From Rhodococcoides kyotonense (GTDB lineage Bacteria > Actinomycetota > Actinomycetes > Mycobacteriales > Mycobacteriaceae), in the NCBI RefSeq assembly GCF_001645385.1, contig NZ_LVHI01000032.1, positions 212,834 through 276,833 on the forward strand: a stretch of 64,000 nt of DNA, given 5' to 3'. Below are positions 38,830-50,081 of this stretch, one piece after another. The notes below the pieces were generated by a model that ran no database searches, had not been told where the DNA came from, and saw only the letters and a list, made by a program, of their open reading frames with translations. The position numbers and the translations under genes are program-made. The stretch's first letter is position 1. Each line of letters starts with the position of its first letter.

Positions 38830-39870
38830 ATGTGTTCCGCCCAGGCCCCAGGTTTGTCTCCCGGGGGCTCAGCTCAGCCCGCAGAAGGGCAGACCGCGGC
38901 ACTGCGCAAGTTCCGCTTCGCCGCAGGCGGAGAGGGCAATGCCGAAGAGGGCGGGGCGCGTAAGTTCATCAAGCTGGCGCAGCAGGCCGAAGAGCTGGGC
39001 TACGACAGCTTCATGATCCCCGATCACCTCGGGAACCAGGTCGGGCCGATTGCCGCCCTCGGAGCACTCGCGGTCGCGACGGACAAGATCCGCCTCGGCA
39101 CCGCCGTCCTCGCCAACGGGTTCCGTCATCCGGCGATCCTCGCGAAGGACGCGGCGACGATCGACGTCCTTTCGGGCGGTCGTCTCGAACTGGGTCTCGG
39201 CGCCGGCTGGATGCGCGACGAGTACGACAAGGCCGGAATCGAGTACGACCGGCCCGGTGTCCGTATCGAGAAGCTCGAGGAGAGCCTCGAGATCCTGGAC
39301 ACGCTGCTGCGCGGCAAGGAATGCAACTTCGAGGGCAAGCACTTCACGATCACCGGTCTCAAGGGAAGCCCACGCCCGCGTCAGGGTCCGCGCCCGCCGA
39401 TCTGCGTCGGAGGCGGCGGACCGCGCATGCTGGCGCTCGCGGCGAAGTACGCCGACATCATCTCCGTCGTGCCGAGTACGACGAAGGAGGGCAAGCTCCA
39501 GCTGTCGGGAATGACCCTCGACAAGACGTTGGAGCGCGTCGAACTGATCCGCAAGGCAGCGGGCGATCGTTTCGACTCGATCGAGCTCAACTGGGCCATC
39601 ACCACCATCGTCGTCACCGACGACCGCGAGCAGATGGCAGAGATGGCGTTGGCCGCGCTCGACAACGGGTACCCGCCGAACGTCGACGTCGACGTGAAGC
39701 TCAGCGTCGAGGACATTCTGACGTCCCCGTACCTGGCATTCGGCACGTACGAGGAAATAGCCGACCAGATCCGTAACGTTCGCAAGATGACGACGATGTC
39801 CTATGTCGGGGTTTTCCCCACACAGATGGAAGCCTTCGCACCCGTCGTGGATCTGCTGAAAGGCGAATGA
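38830..39870 (+). CDS. LLM-class F420-dependent oxidoreductase
   Basis: A 346-residue luciferase-like TIM-barrel oxidoreductase, probably using coenzyme F420. Signatures are LAQQAEELGYDSFMIPDHLG, the cis-peptide region LGTAVLANGFRHPAILAKDAAT, LSGGRLELGLGAGWMRDEY and the phosphate-binding PPICVGGGGPRMLALAA. The ATG at 38830 has GAGGAG about 9 bp upstream; the first ~25 residues are low-complexity and not part of the barrel. It lies between culp6 and fadD32, a position empty in M. tuberculosis. The substrate is unknown; reduction or oxidation of a lipid intermediate would fit the context, but that is inference. Confidence 0.85.
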   Translation: MCSAQAPGLSPGGSAQPAEGQTAALRKFRFAAGGEGNAEEGGARKFIKLAQQAEELGYDSFMIPDHLGNQVGPIAALGALAVATDKIRLGTAVLANGFRHPAILAKDAATIDVLSGGRLELGLGAGWMRDEYDKAGIEYDRPGVRIEKLEESLEILDTLLRGKECNFEGKHFTITGLKGSPRPRQGPRPPICVGGGGPRMLALAAKYADIISVVPSTTKEGKLQLSGMTLDKTLERVELIRKAAGDRFDSIELNWAITTIVVTDDREQMAEMALAALDNGYPPNVDVDVKLSVEDILTSPYLAFGTYEEIADQIRNVRKMTTMSYVGVFPTQMEAFAPVVDLLKGE

Positions 39871-40033
39871 CCGCGGACGCGGTGCGACGAAAAGATTTGG
39901 TCATCGAGATAGTTAGCAGCTACTAATATTCACGCTGTTCGAACCAGGCGTGAGCCGGAGCATAGTCGGGCGCGGGCCGTTGCCGTTCGGGGCACAGCCG
40001 GCAGCGGAATCCCGTCGGAGGAGATTGAACACA

Positions 40034-41932
40034 ATGAGCCACAAATTCGATGAGTACATCGATGAGAACGGCCACATCAACATCGGCGAGGGCAAGACGC
40101 TGGTCCGCCACGTCGAGGTGAACGTCGCGGAGAACGCCGACACGCTGGCATACCGCTTCATGGACTACTCCCGCGAACGCGACGGGGAAGCTCACGAGCT
40201 CACCTGGTCTCAGTTCGGCACCCGACTCCGCGCAGTCGCCGCGCGTCTGCAGCAGGTGACCCAGCCGGGAGACCGCGTCGCCATCCTCGCGCCGCAGGGG
40301 CTCGACTACGTCGTCGCGTTCTTCGGTGCCATCTACGCGGGCACCATCGCCGTCCCGCTGTTCGATCCCGACGAGCCCGGCCACACCGACCGGCTGCACG
40401 CGGTCCTCGGTGACTGCGAGCCGACGGCCATCCTCACCGCCACGAATTCCGCCGCCGGTGTACGTAACTTCTTCCGCTCTCTTCCCGCCGCTCAGCGTCC
40501 CCGTGTCATCGCCGTCGACGCCATCCCGGACAGCGTCGGCGAGACCTGGGTCGAGCCGCCCGCCAAGCTGGACGACATCGCCTACCTGCAGTACACGTCG
40601 GGTTCGACGCGTGTGCCCGCCGGTGTCGAGATCACGCACCGCGCCGTCGGCGTCAACGCGCTGCAGATGGTCGACAGCATGGAGCTCAACGAGGACTCGC
40701 GCGGCGTGACGTGGCTGCCGATGTTCCACGACATGGGTCTGCTGACCGTCATCCTCCCGGCGCTGGGCGGCAAGTACATCACCATCATGTCCCCGCGCGC
40801 GTTCGTCCAGCGTCCCTGGCGCTGGATCAAGGAACTCGCTGCCGTCTCCGACGGTGCAGGTACCTTCGCCGCCGCCCCGAACTTCGCGTTCGAGCACGCC
40901 GCGACCCGCGGCCTGCCGAAAGCAGGCGAGACCCTCGACCTGTCGAACGTCATCGGCCTCATCAACGGCAGCGAGCCGGTCACGACGACGTCGATGAGAA
41001 AGTTCAACGAGGCGTTCGGCCCCTACGGGCTTCCGAAGACCGCCATCAAGCCGTCGTACGGCATGGCCGAGGCGACGCTGTTCGTCTCCACCCCGAGGCA
41101 CACCGACGAGGCCAAGGTCGTCTACGTCGATCGGAACAAGCTCAACGCGGGCGAGTTCGTCGTCGTCGATCAGGACGCCGAGGGAGCGATTCCGCAGGTC
41201 TCCACCGGACACGTCGCGCGGAGCCAGTGGGCCGCCATCGTCGATCCCGAGACCGCCACCGAGCTGCCCGACGAGCGCGTAGGCGAGATCTGGTTGCACG
41301 GCGAGAACATCGGTCAGGGCTACTGGGGTCGTGAGCAGGAGACCAGCGAGACGTTCCACAACAAGCTGCTGACGCTGAGCGGAACCGCGTCGCACGCCGA
41401 GGAAGCGCCCGAGGGTGCCAACTGGATGCGCACCGGCGACTTCGGTGTCTACTACGAGAACGAGCTGTACATCACCGGTCGCGTCAAGGACCTCGTGATC
41501 GTCGACGGTCGCAACCACTACCCGCAGGACATCGAGTTCTCGGCGCAGGAAGCGAGCAAGGCCCTGCGCCCCGGCTTCGTCGCAGCGTTCGCGGTCCCGG
41601 CCAACCAGCTGCCCGACGTCGTCTTCGAATTCGCAGGCGCCGCACTGACGAAGGATCCGGGCGACTCGTCCGAGCAGCTCGTCATCGTGGCCGAGCGTGC
41701 TCCCGGCGCAGGCAAGGCGGATCCGCAGCCGATCGCCGACGAGGTGCGCGCTGCGATCTCGGCTCGTCACGGCGTCACCGCTCGCGACATCCTGCTCGTT
41801 CCCGCCGGGTCCATCCCGCGTACGTCCAGCGGCAAGATCGCCCGCCGTGCCTGCAAGGCGGCGTACATCGAGGGCACGCTGCGCGGTGGATACCAGCAGA
41901 CCGCGTTCCCGGACGCGGAACTGCAGAACTGA
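40034..41932 (+). CDS. fadD32: Long-chain fatty acyl-AMP ligase FadD32
   Basis: Activates the meromycolic acid as acyl-AMP and loads it on the N-terminal ACP of Pks13; 632 residues, in the cytoplasm. It belongs to the ANL superfamily as a fatty acyl-AMP ligase. Motifs are [15 protein letters not shown] (P-loop type), [44 protein letters not shown] and the C-terminal catalytic Lys in [10 protein letters not shown]. The ATG at 40034 has GGAGGAG upstream; the frame stays open to 39950 without a better start. The upstream 163 bp are relatively AT-rich (around TACTAATATTC) and probably hold a promoter. pks13 follows after 52 bp. Confidence 0.98.
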   Translation: MSHKFDEYIDENGHINIGEGKTLVRHVEVNVAENADTLAYRFMDYSRERDGEAHELTWSQFGTRLRAVAARLQQVTQPGDRVAILAPQGLDYVVAFFGAIYAGTIAVPLFDPDEPGHTDRLHAVLGDCEPTAILTATNSAAGVRNFFRSLPAAQRPRVIAVDAIPDSVGETWVEPPAKLDDIAYLQYTSGSTRVPAGVEITHRAVGVNALQMVDSMELNEDSRGVTWLPMFHDMGLLTVILPALGGKYITIMSPRAFVQRPWRWIKELAAVSDGAGTFAAAPNFAFEHAATRGLPKAGETLDLSNVIGLINGSEPVTTTSMRKFNEAFGPYGLPKTAIKPSYGMAEATLFVSTPRHTDEAKVVYVDRNKLNAGEFVVVDQDAEGAIPQVSTGHVARSQWAAIVDPETATELPDERVGEIWLHGENIGQGYWGREQETSETFHNKLLTLSGTASHAEEAPEGANWMRTGDFGVYYENELYITGRVKDLVIVDGRNHYPQDIEFSAQEASKALRPGFVAAFAVPANQLPDVVFEFAGAALTKDPGDSSEQLVIVAERAPGAGKADPQPIADEVRAAISARHGVTARDILLVPAGSIPRTSSGKIARRACKAAYIEGTLRGGYQQTAFPDAELQN

Positions 41933-41984
41933 CCTCGGCGCGCAGACGTCCCGTTCCTCAATCGACAGGTAACTTGGTGAGTTG

Positions 41985-44900
41985 ATGGCAGACCACGAAA
42001 ACGATGCTGAGAAGACGATGCCCACCGTGGCCGGCGACGGCGCTGGGGGTGACATGACCGTCGCTCAGCTTCGTGAGTGGCTGCGCAACTGGGTTGCCGA
42101 GGCCACCGGCCAGTCGGCAGAGCAGATCTCCGACGACCGGCCGATGGAGGAGTTCGGGCTGTCCTCGCGCGACGCCGTCGCTCTCAGTGGTGAGATCGAG
42201 GAGCTCGTCGGCGTCACGCTCACGGCGACGGTCGTCTACCAGCACCCGACCATCGCCTCGCTCGCCACGATCATCATCGAGGGCGAGCCCGAGGTCACGG
42301 ACACGGTCGACGACTCGTTCTACACGCACGGGCTGCAGCCCGGCGACTCGCACGACATCGCCATCGTCGGCGTGTCGACGCGCTTCCCCGGTGCAGGGTC
42401 GACGCCCGAGGAGATGTGGTCGCTGCTGAGCGAAGGACGCGACGGCATCACCGATCTGCCCGAGGGCCGCTGGGAGGAGTTCACCTCCGATCCGGCGATC
42501 AAGGCAGCCGTCGACGCGACCGTCACCAAGGGCGGATACCTCGACGACGTCAAGACGTTCGACGCCGAATTCTTCGCGATGTCGCCCAACGAGGTCGTCA
42601 ACGTCGACCCGCAGCAGCGACTCGCTCTCGAACTGACGTGGGAAGCGCTCGAGCACGCACGCATCCCGGCGAGCTCGGTGAAGGGTTCGCAGGTCGGTGT
42701 CTTCATCGGCAGCTCGTCCAACGACTACCAGTTGCTCGCCGTCAGCGACCCGAACGCGCACCCGTACGCGCTGACCGGAACGTCGACCGCCATCGTCGCC
42801 AACCGCGTCTCGTACTTCTACGACTTCCGTGGCCCGTCCGTGGCCGTCGACACCGCGTGCTCGTCGTCGCTCGTCGCCGTCCACCAAGCAGTCCGCAGCC
42901 TGCGTTCCGGTGAGTCCGATCTCGCCGTCGCCGGTGGCGTCAACATGCTGCTAGCGCCGCCGATCACCGTCGGATTCGGTCAGACCGGCGTGCTCGCGCC
43001 CGACGGAAAGATCAAAGCGTTCTCGTCCGACGCCAACGGCATGATTCGTTCCGAGGGCGGCGGTCTCGTCGTGCTCAAGCGTCTCGAGGACGCCAAGCGC
43101 GACGGCGACGACATCCTCGCCGTCATCGCGGGTTCCGCGGTCAATCAGGACGGGCGTTCCAACGGTCTTCTCGCTCCGAGTCCCGACGCTCAGGCCGACG
43201 CGCTTCGTTTCGCCTACCGCGATGCGGGCATCGCCCCGTCGGGCGTCGACTACATCGAGGCGCACGGCACCGGCACCATCCTCGGAGACCCGATCGAGGC
43301 CGACGCGTTGGGACGCGTCGTCGGCCGTGGGCGCGACGCCGACAAGCCTGCCTTGCTCGGTTCGGCCAAGACCAACTTCGGCCACCTCGAATCCGCTGCA
43401 GGCGCAGCAGGTTTGATCAAGGTCGTCCTCGCGATGCAGCAGAACCGTCTGCCTGCGTCGCTGAACTTCGCGGGCCCCAACCCGTACATCGATTTCGACA
43501 AGGCGCATCTGAAGGTCATTCCCGACGGCGCGGAGTGGCCTCGCTACACCGGCAAGGCCGTCGCGGGTGTTTCGGGCTTCGGCTTCGGTGGCACCAACGC
43601 GCACGTCGTCGTGAAGGAGTACGTCGCCGACGAAACGGCAGGAGTGGAGCCTGCGGAACGACCCGATGGACAAGCCGGTTTCGACGCGGCGTCGGTGGAC
43701 CCGGAAGCCGTTCTGGCGGAGGGTGTTTCGGCAGGAATAGAGCCCGCGGAACGACCCGTCGAGGAAGAACCCGTGGTTCTCGAGACGCCCGCTGCGGAGG
43801 AGACGCTCGCCGAGGAGCTCGCTCCCGAGACGATCGTGCTCGCCGTGTCGGCGGCACTGCCGTCGCGACGCAAGCGCGCTGCCTCGGATCTCGCGGACTG
43901 GCTCGAGACCGAAGAGGGCAGCACGACCCCGCTCGTCGACGTCGGCCGCGCGCTGGCCAAGCGCAACCACGGTCGTTCGCGCGCAGTGGTTCTCGCGTCG
44001 ACGACGGCCGAGGCCATCACCGGACTTCGCGCGGTCGCCGCAGGCAAGCCGGGGCCCGGTGTGTTCTCGGCCGACTCGCCCGCGTCGAACGGGCCGGTGT
44101 GGGTGTTCTCCGGGTTCGGCTCGCAGCATCGCAAGATGGCGTCGCGGCTGTACCGCACGAACAAGATCTTCGCTGCCGCGCTCGACGAGGTCGACGAACT
44201 GCTGATCGACGAGGCCGGGTACTCCATCAAGGAGATCGTCCTCGACGACTCGCAGACCTACGAGTTCGAGAACTCTCAGGTCGCCATCTTCGTCATCCAG
44301 ATCGCCTTGGCGGCAACGCTTCGCGCGCACGGCGCCGAGCCGACTGCCGTCATCGGGCACTCGATGGGTGAGGTCGCCGCGGCCTATGTCGCCGGTGGTC
44401 TGAACCTCGAGGACGCCGTGCGCATCATCTACGCACGATCCCGCCTGCTCGCCGAGGGCCAGGAGGGTCTCGGTGCCGCGTCGCAGGGCGCGATGGCACT
44501 CGTCGAATACACCCCCGACGAGGTCACTCAGCTGACCGATCAATTCCCCGACGTCGAACCCTGCGTCTACGCAGCACCGACGCACACCACGGTCGGTGGG
44601 CCGCGCGAACAGGTCGAACAGCTTGTCGCGCAAGCGGAAGCGGCCGAGAAGATGGCCCGCATCCTCGACGTGAAGGGCGCAGGCCACACGGCTGCGGTCG
44701 ACCCGCTGCTCGGTGAACTCGCGGCCGAACTGGCAGGTATCGAGCCGGGCAAGCTGCGCGCAGGCGTGTACTCGTCCGTCGACAAGGAAGCGCACTACCG
44801 CGCCGGCCACGAGCCGATCCACGGCGTCGACTACTGGACCAAGGGTATGCGGTACCCGGTCTACTTCACGCAGGCTGTCAATGTGGCTGTGGGAGATGGG

Positions 44901-47117
44901 CATACGACGTTCGTGGAGCTGGCGCCGAACCCGGTCGCTCTCATGTCGGTCGCCGCGACGGCGTGGGCTGCGGGCGTCGCCGATTCGACGCTGATCCCGA
45001 CGCTCAAGCGCAAGGAAGACGAGGCCGAGACGTTCCTGGCCGCGCTCGCGCAGCTCTACGTGCACGGTCACGCGCTCGACCTGACGACGCTGTTCGACGA
45101 CGGTGCGTACGCGGCGATTCCACGAACCGCGTACCTGCGCAAGGAATTCTGGCTGTCGACTCGGGTGAACTCGAGCGGAAGCGCCCGGATTCCCGGATCT
45201 CGGGTAGCACTGCCGGACGGCCGCCACGTGTGGGAGGTCGACGCGTCGGCTGTGGATTCGTTGGACGCGTTGGTGAATGCGGCTGCCGCACAGGTGTTCT
45301 CGGGCGTCACGCTCGGCGCGTCCGTGTCGCACGGTTCGGTGCCTGCCGGTGGAACGCTGGTCACGACGCTGACGTCGCACCTCGGAGGCGCGTCGATCCA
45401 GGTTCATGCGCGCGCCGGGTCGACGTTCACGCTGCTGCACGAAGCCGTCGTGACATCGGGTGAGGCGCTGCCGGAACCTGTTGTCGCAGTGCCTTCTTCG
45501 TCGCCACAGGAGCGGAGCCTGCGGAGCGACCAGACCGGAGTGGAAGAGCTGCCCGAGGTGGTCGAGGATTTCGGTGACCGTTGGGATCCGGCAGGCAAGC
45601 AGACCATGGAGGAGCGGCTCGCGATCATCGTCGCCGACTCCATGGGCTACGCACCCGAGGATCTGCCGCCGGAGATTCCGCTGATCGAGCTGGGTCTCGA
45701 TTCGCTCAGCGCGGTGCGCATCAAGAACCGCGTCGAGTACGAATTCGACATCCCCACAGTGCAATTGCAGGCTGTGCGTGACGCCAATCTGCGCGAGGTC
45801 GAGAAGTACCTGCGCTACGCGCTCGAGAACCGCGACGAGGTTCAGGCGCTGGCAGATCAGCAGAAGGCGGAGAAGGAAGCCGAAGCCGCGGCCGAAGCCG
45901 GTGGCCAGGCGCGCGACGAGGCGCTGGAGAAGGCCGTCGCGACCCCCGAAACCGACGTGCCGAGTGCCGAATACCAGCCTGCCCCCGAGACCGGGGCTGC
46001 CGACGTCGGTAATCGTGAAGCGTTCGCCGAGGCGGCCGGGTCGGATGTGCCGCCGCGTGACAACGCCGAGCGTCTGACGTTCGCCACATGGGCCGTCGTG
46101 ACGAAGGAGTCCGCGAAGGGCATCTTCAACACGCTGCCGATTCTCGACGACGAGACCGCCGAGAAATTGGCTGCTCGGTTGACCGAGCGTGCGGGCGGCG
46201 AGGTCACGTTCGACGACGTCCTGGATTCCGAGACCATCGAGCAGCTCGCCGAGAAGGTACGTCCGCACCTCGAAGGCGGGGAGATGGACGGGCTCGTACG
46301 CAACCTGCGTCCGCGTCCCGAAGGGTCGACGGCCACACCGGTTTTCGCGTTCCACTCGGCAGGTAGCTCGACCGTCGCCTACGAGCCGCTGCTCCGCAAG
46401 CTGCCCGCGGGCACGCCGATGTACGGACTCGAGCGCGTCGAAGGCCCGATCTCGAAGCGGGCCGCCGAGTACGTGCCGCTCATTCGCGAGATCCAGCCCG
46501 AGGGTCCCTACGTGTTCGTCGGCTGGTCGCTCGGCGGCATCCTCGCCTACGAGGTCGCGCGGCAGATGGAAGAGCAGGGCATCGAGGTCGCGTACGTCGG
46601 ACTGCTCGACACGGTCATGCCGGGCACCGAGATTCCGGACACGCGCGAGGAAGTGCGTCGACGCTGGGAGCGGTACGCCGCGTTCGCGAAGAAGACGTAC
46701 GGCGTCGACTACCCGATCCCGTACGAGAAGCTCGTGGATGCCGACGACGAGGGCCAGATCCGGATCATCACGGACTTGGTCAAGCTCAGCGGTGCGAAGA
46801 TCCCCGGCGGCATCATCGAGCACCAGCGCACGTCGTGGCTCGACAACCGTGCCATCCAAACGGCGGAACTGAAGCCGTACGGTGGACACGTGACGCTGTA
46901 CATGGCGGACAAGTACCACGACGACGCCATCGCGCTCGAACCCGCGTACGCCACCCGTGAGGAACACGGCGGCTGGGGTCCGGTCGTGAAGGATCTCGAG
47001 ATCGTGTACATCGGAGGCGACCACCTTGCCGTCGTCGACGAACCGTACATCGGCCGTATTGCGGCACACCTGACGACGACGCTGAACGACATCGAGTCAG
47101 CTAGAACCGGAGTTTAG
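41985..47117 (+). CDS. pks13: Polyketide synthase Pks13, final mycolic condensation
   Basis: Condenses the FadD32-activated meromycolate with a carboxyacyl-CoA from AccD4 to give the beta-keto ester that becomes mycolic acid; 1710 residues, in the cytoplasm. Domains by eye: ACP1 about 20-95 (Ser61 in GLSSRDAV); KS 110-545 (Cys292 in [29 protein letters not shown]); AT 650-1010 (Ser793 in [10 protein letters not shown]); ACP2 1205-1290 (Ser1240 in GLDSLSAV); TE 1440-1710 (Ser1515 in GWSLGG). There is no KR, DH or ER, as expected. The start is the ATG at 41985. Three copies of the 25-bp interspersed element are translated inside the KS-AT and AT-ACP2 linkers ([22 protein letters not shown]). 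Confidence 0.98.
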   Translation: MADHENDAEKTMPTVAGDGAGGDMTVAQLREWLRNWVAEATGQSAEQISDDRPMEEFGLSSRDAVALSGEIEELVGVTLTATVVYQHPTIASLATIIIEGEPEVTDTVDDSFYTHGLQPGDSHDIAIVGVSTRFPGAGSTPEEMWSLLSEGRDGITDLPEGRWEEFTSDPAIKAAVDATVTKGGYLDDVKTFDAEFFAMSPNEVVNVDPQQRLALELTWEALEHARIPASSVKGSQVGVFIGSSSNDYQLLAVSDPNAHPYALTGTSTAIVANRVSYFYDFRGPSVAVDTACSSSLVAVHQAVRSLRSGESDLAVAGGVNMLLAPPITVGFGQTGVLAPDGKIKAFSSDANGMIRSEGGGLVVLKRLEDAKRDGDDILAVIAGSAVNQDGRSNGLLAPSPDAQADALRFAYRDAGIAPSGVDYIEAHGTGTILGDPIEADALGRVVGRGRDADKPALLGSAKTNFGHLESAAGAAGLIKVVLAMQQNRLPASLNFAGPNPYIDFDKAHLKVIPDGAEWPRYTGKAVAGVSGFGFGGTNAHVVVKEYVADETAGVEPAERPDGQAGFDAASVDPEAVLAEGVSAGIEPAERPVEEEPVVLETPAAEETLAEELAPETIVLAVSAALPSRRKRAASDLADWLETEEGSTTPLVDVGRALAKRNHGRSRAVVLASTTAEAITGLRAVAAGKPGPGVFSADSPASNGPVWVFSGFGSQHRKMASRLYRTNKIFAAALDEVDELLIDEAGYSIKEIVLDDSQTYEFENSQVAIFVIQIALAATLRAHGAEPTAVIGHSMGEVAAAYVAGGLNLEDAVRIIYARSRLLAEGQEGLGAASQGAMALVEYTPDEVTQLTDQFPDVEPCVYAAPTHTTVGGPREQVEQLVAQAEAAEKMARILDVKGAGHTAAVDPLLGELAAELAGIEPGKLRAGVYSSVDKEAHYRAGHEPIHGVDYWTKGMRYPVYFTQAVNVAVGDGHTTFVELAPNPVALMSVAATAWAAGVADSTLIPTLKRKEDEAETFLAALAQLYVHGHALDLTTLFDDGAYAAIPRTAYLRKEFWLSTRVNSSGSARIPGSRVALPDGRHVWEVDASAVDSLDALVNAAAAQVFSGVTLGASVSHGSVPAGGTLVTTLTSHLGGASIQVHARAGSTFTLLHEAVVTSGEALPEPVVAVPSSSPQERSLRSDQTGVEELPEVVEDFGDRWDPAGKQTMEERLAIIVADSMGYAPEDLPPEIPLIELGLDSLSAVRIKNRVEYEFDIPTVQLQAVRDANLREVEKYLRYALENRDEVQALADQQKAEKEAEAAAEAGGQARDEALEKAVATPETDVPSAEYQPAPETGAADVGNREAFAEAAGSDVPPRDNAERLTFATWAVVTKESAKGIFNTLPILDDETAEKLAARLTERAGGEVTFDDVLDSETIEQLAEKVRPHLEGGEMDGLVRNLRPRPEGSTATPVFAFHSAGSSTVAYEPLLRKLPAGTPMYGLERVEGPISKRAAEYVPLIREIQPEGPYVFVGWSLGGILAYEVARQMEEQGIEVAYVGLLDTVMPGTEIPDTREEVRRRWERYAAFAKKTYGVDYPIPYEKLVDADDEGQIRIITDLVKLSGAKIPGGIIEHQRTSWLDNRAIQTAELKPYGGHVTLYMADKYHDDAIALEPAYATREEHGGWGPVVKDLEIVYIGGDHLAVVDEPYIGRIAAHLTTTLNDIESARTGV
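43639..43663 (+). repeat. 25-bp interspersed element in pks13, copy 1
   Basis: It reads CAGGAGTGGAGCC then TGCGGAACGACC and is translated as AGVEPAERP in the linker after the KS domain. It differs from the cobM copy at one position. Confidence 0.8.
43732..43756 (+). repeat. 25-bp interspersed element in pks13, copy 2
   Basis: It reads CAGGAATAGAGCC then CGCGGAACGACC and is translated as AGIEPAERP. It lies 93 bp (31 codons) after copy 1, so both copies are in the same frame within the acidic KS-AT linker. Confidence 0.8.
45507..45531 (+). repeat. 25-bp interspersed element in pks13, copy 3
   Basis: It reads CAGGAGCGGAGCC then TGCGGAGCGACC and is translated as QERSLRSDQ in the linker before ACP2. 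The reading frame relative to the element differs from copies 1 and 2 and matches the aftB copy. Confidence 0.8.
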
Positions 47118-47121
47118 AATC

Positions 47122-48666
47122 TTGACTGGTACCACCGCGGAAAAGCTGGCCGGGCTACGCGCCAACCTCGAACTTGCCAGGGAACCGGCAGGGGAGGTCG
47201 GTGTCGCCAAGAGGGCGAAGAAGGGCATCCCGAGCGCGCGCGAGCGCATCGACATGCTCCTCGACCCGGGCAGCTTCGTCGAAATCGGCGCGCTGGTCAA
47301 AGCTCCGAACGATCCGGGCGCGCTGTACAGCGACGGCGTCGTCACCGGCCACGGAACCGTCGACGGCCGTCCCGTCGCGGTCTTCTCCCACGACCAGACC
47401 GTGTTCGGTGGAACCGTCGGCGAGATGTTCGGCCGCAAGGTCGCCGGGCTGATGGACTTCGCGATCAAGGTCGGCTGCCCCGTCGTCGGCATCAACGACT
47501 CCGGTGGCGCGCGCGTGCAGGACGCCGTCACGTCACTCGCGTGGTACGCCGAGCTGGGCCGTCGTCACGAGCCGTTGTCGGGCATGTGCCCGCAGATCTC
47601 GGTCATCCTGGGCAAGTGCGCAGGCGGTGCCGTCTACGCGCCGATCAACACCGACATCGTCGTCGCCACCGAAGAGGCGTACATGTTCGTCACCGGACCG
47701 GACATCATCAAGTCCGTCACCGGTGAGGACGTCAGCCTCGACGAACTCGGCAGTGCACGCAAGCAGGCGCAGTACGGCAACGTGCACCACGTCGCGCGTG
47801 ACGAGAAGGCCGCGTTCGACTGGGTGCGTAACTACCTGAGCTACATGCCGTCGAGCTGCCAGGAAGATCCGCCCGTCGTGAACCCGGGTCTCGAGCCCGA
47901 GATCACCGAGTCCGATCTGTCGCTCGACCGGATCATGCCCGACGCCGACAACGCCGGCTACGACATGCACGACATCATCCTGCGCCTGTTCGACGACGGC
48001 GAGTTCCACGAACTGTCGTCGGAAATCGCGCCGAATGTCATCACCGGTCTGACGCGGGTAGACGGCAAGTCCGTCGGTGTCGTCGCCAATCAGCCGATGT
48101 ACCTGTCGGGTGCGCTCGACGCCGACAGTGCCGACAAGGCAGCGCGTTTCGTGCGCATCTGCAACGCGTACAACATTCCGCTGGTGTTCCTCGTCGACAC
48201 ACCCGGCTTCCTGCCCGGCGTCGACCAGGAGAAGGTCGGCGTCATCAAGCGCGGTGGCCGATTCCTGTTCTCGTACATCGAAGCATCCGTCCCGAAGATC
48301 ACCGTCGTGGTCCGCAAGGCATACGGCGGCGGCTACGCAGTGATGGGCTGCAAGCAGCTCGGTGCCGACATAAACTTCGCCTGGCCGACGGCCCGTATCG
48401 CGGTCATGGGCGCCGAGGGTGCCGTCAACATCATCGGACGCAAGCAGCTCGCCGCGGCAGGCGAGAACGCCCCCGCCGTGCGTCAGCAGCTCATCAACTT
48501 CTACAACGAGCACGTCGCCACCCCCTGGGTCGCGGCCGAGCGTGGCTACATCGACGCCGTCATCGAGCCGTCGCAGACCCGCCTCGAGCTCCGTAAGGCG
48601 TTGAAGCTGTTGACGGAGAAGAAGGTGTTCAAGAACCCGCGGAAGCATCACCTGTTTCCGATCTAG
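47122..48666 (+). CDS. accD4: Acyl-CoA carboxylase carboxyltransferase subunit AccD4
   Basis: Beta subunit of the long-chain acyl-CoA carboxylase that carboxylates the alpha branch of mycolic acid for Pks13; 514 residues. It works with a biotinylated AccA3-type subunit encoded elsewhere. The crotonase-fold halves show [20 protein letters not shown] with [13 protein letters not shown] (first oxyanion site) and [21 protein letters not shown] with [12 protein letters not shown] (second). The start is the TTG at 47122, 4 bp after the pks13 stop; it gives [19 protein letters not shown], matching the family N-terminus. The third member of the fadD32-pks13-accD4 operon. Confidence 0.97.
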   Translation: MTGTTAEKLAGLRANLELAREPAGEVGVAKRAKKGIPSARERIDMLLDPGSFVEIGALVKAPNDPGALYSDGVVTGHGTVDGRPVAVFSHDQTVFGGTVGEMFGRKVAGLMDFAIKVGCPVVGINDSGGARVQDAVTSLAWYAELGRRHEPLSGMCPQISVILGKCAGGAVYAPINTDIVVATEEAYMFVTGPDIIKSVTGEDVSLDELGSARKQAQYGNVHHVARDEKAAFDWVRNYLSYMPSSCQEDPPVVNPGLEPEITESDLSLDRIMPDADNAGYDMHDIILRLFDDGEFHELSSEIAPNVITGLTRVDGKSVGVVANQPMYLSGALDADSADKAARFVRICNAYNIPLVFLVDTPGFLPGVDQEKVGVIKRGGRFLFSYIEASVPKITVVVRKAYGGGYAVMGCKQLGADINFAWPTARIAVMGAEGAVNIIGRKQLAAAGENAPAVRQQLINFYNEHVATPWVAAERGYIDAVIEPSQTRLELRKALKLLTEKKVFKNPRKHHLFPI

Positions 48667-48681
48667 TGTCCCGGCCTTTTC

Positions 48682-48734
48682 GGCATCGATGGCCCGCAGC
48701 ATCCGATAGACGGTTGCCGCGGGCCATTCATGTT
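48682..48734. repeat. 53-bp palindromic element, copy 3 (degenerate right end)
   Basis: It begins GGCATCGATGGCCCGCAGCA. The right end has decayed (CCATTCATGTT instead of CCATCGATGCC). It lies 15 bp after the accD4 stop, between accD4 and the convergent DUF559-type gene. Confidence 0.8.
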
Positions 48735-48755
48735 GGTGGCCGACTCGGGCCTGTT

Positions 48756-48808
48756 GGCATCGATGGCCCGCAGCATCCGTTGGACGGTTGCCGCGGGCCA
48801 ACGATGCG
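48756..48808. repeat. 53-bp palindromic element, copy 4
   Basis: It begins GGCATCGATGGCCCGCAGCA and ends CCAACGATGCG. It starts 74 bp after the start of copy 3 in the same orientation and ends 8 bp before the stop codon of the minus-strand gene, so copies 3 and 4 fill the convergent junction. Confidence 0.8.
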
Positions 48809-48816
48809 GTCGGTGG

Positions 48817-49764
48817 TCAGGGCTTCACGACGATCCGCGGTCTTGGCCGGCTCCGCGCGAGTTCGTAGTGAGACCTCAAGTCCGCCAACACTTTCTCAGG
48901 GTTGTCACGAATCTCGCTGGGCAGTGTGGACAGCAGGAGAAGACCTTGATTCTGTATATGCGTTCGCCGTTCCATGGTCTTCGCGTGGTCGGGAGGGGAG
49001 AGGTGGTGAGCGTAGGAGTCGACTTCCCACACCCAACCGACCTCGTCGAGGAAGTTGTCGAAGCATCCGATGAACACGCCGGATTCGGTGTACACGTTGC
49101 AGTTGTGCAGCATCGGTGGGAGCCCGCTGCGGGCGTAGAGCTTCTGTGCTTCGGCTTCCGCGACCGAATGCGCGTCGTCGCGTAACTCGTTCACTACTCG
49201 TCGGCTTATAGCGCCGTATTGTCTTGGCCCATCGCGCAGTTCGCGGTCGATGTCGGCGATCGTGACTTCGCCGCGTTGGAGAACCTCGGCAAACAACTGA
49301 GTGCACAACTTGTCGCTGGTCACTGCACGCGTTGTGTCGACCAGGCACCGAACCAATGGCGCGACGCGGAGGCTACCTTTGATGGTCGGGTCGGGTAATC
49401 GGCCCGTGCGCTCCACGCGCACAAAAGATTTGGAGGCGCGTCGTAGGTCCGACGGGATCAGCACATGCACCTCGCTGGGCGTGGCGCCCGTCCCGTAACC
49501 GTGCGCGCCGAGGCCGACGCGACCGGTGATCATGCTCGTAGGACCGCAGTACTCCAGTGCGGCGATCGACCGCTGAAGAGGCGTCGGGTACCCGTTGTGC
49601 AGTAGATAGACGCTCGGCAGCGCGTGCTGCCAAGGCCCGCCGGGCGCGCACCGGGCGGTGAGGGTGCTGTCAGAGACCTTCGCTTCCCGAAGCATTGCCC
49701 GGGTGACGACGCCGTGAGTGCTGAGATCGTGCAGTTGAGACGGTGACCATTTCGGTTTCTTCAT
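48817..49764 (-). CDS. DUF559-type protein with AbiEi-like N-terminus
   Basis: A 315-residue cytoplasmic protein of a type abundant in rhodococci. The N-terminal ~90 residues (THGVVTRAMLREAKVSDSTL, then GPWQHALPSVYLLHN) look like the winged-helix domain found in AbiEi-family antitoxins. The C-terminal ~110 residues resemble DUF559, a PD-(D/E)XK endonuclease-like domain (GCFDNFLDEVGWVWEVDSYAHH, followed by ERRTHIQNQGLLLL). No cognate AbiEii-type toxin gene is adjacent, so a toxin-antitoxin role is not supported. The ATG at 49764 is chosen for GAGGGTG upstream. Its actual function is unknown. Confidence 0.7.
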   Translation of the reverse strand: MKKPKWSPSQLHDLSTHGVVTRAMLREAKVSDSTLTARCAPGGPWQHALPSVYLLHNGYPTPLQRSIAALEYCGPTSMITGRVGLGAHGYGTGATPSEVHVLIPSDLRRASKSFVRVERTGRLPDPTIKGSLRVAPLVRCLVDTTRAVTSDKLCTQLFAEVLQRGEVTIADIDRELRDGPRQYGAISRRVVNELRDDAHSVAEAEAQKLYARSGLPPMLHNCNVYTESGVFIGCFDNFLDEVGWVWEVDSYAHHLSPPDHAKTMERRTHIQNQGLLLLSTLPSEIRDNPEKVLADLRSHYELARSRPRPRIVVKP

Positions 49765-49927
49765 GCGCTCACCCTCGACGTTCGCGCCGACATGAAGATC
49801 GGTATCCCGCAGGTCGCGAATTGGGTTGTGGATAGCGGAGTCCTGTGGACAACTATGGTCGTGTCGGCGATGGGCGAGGACAGTCGACGCGCCGTTGTGG
49901 TGCCGATCTGGTGCGGTCGCACCGGTT

Positions 49928-49980
49928 GGCATCGATGGCCCGCCACAGTCGTTAGACGGTTGCCACGGACCATCGATGCC
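49928..49980. repeat. 53-bp palindromic element, copy 5
   Basis: It begins GGCATCGATGGCCCGCCACA and ends CCATCGATGCC, with near-perfect complementary ends. It lies in the 317-bp space 49765-50081 between embB-like and the DUF559-type gene, both on the minus strand. No gene was found in that space. Confidence 0.85.
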
Positions 49981-50001
49981 GAAAAGGTGCGCTGAAGCAA
50001 C

Positions 50002-50054
50002 GGCATCGATGGCCCGCCACAACCGTTAGACAGTTGCCGTGGTCCATCGATGCC
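50002..50054. repeat. 53-bp palindromic element, copy 6
   Basis: It begins GGCATCGATGGCCCGCCACA and ends CCATCGATGCC. It starts 74 bp after the start of copy 5, the same 74-bp spacing as copies 3 and 4, and lies 28 bp after the embB-like stop codon. Confidence 0.85.
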
Positions 50055-50081
50055 GGAAGGGCTCAGCAGAACCCGCAGAAC

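Noticed and set aside
42951..47069. A 1372-codon open frame on the minus strand
   Set aside because: It is antisense to pks13, whose domains and catalytic residues are unmistakable; the antisense frame is Arg/Val/Asp-rich with no domain and reflects GC-rich third positions.
48817..49764. A type IV toxin-antitoxin system
   Set aside because: Only an AbiEi-like N-terminal domain fused to a nuclease-like domain is present, with no AbiEii toxin gene next to it.
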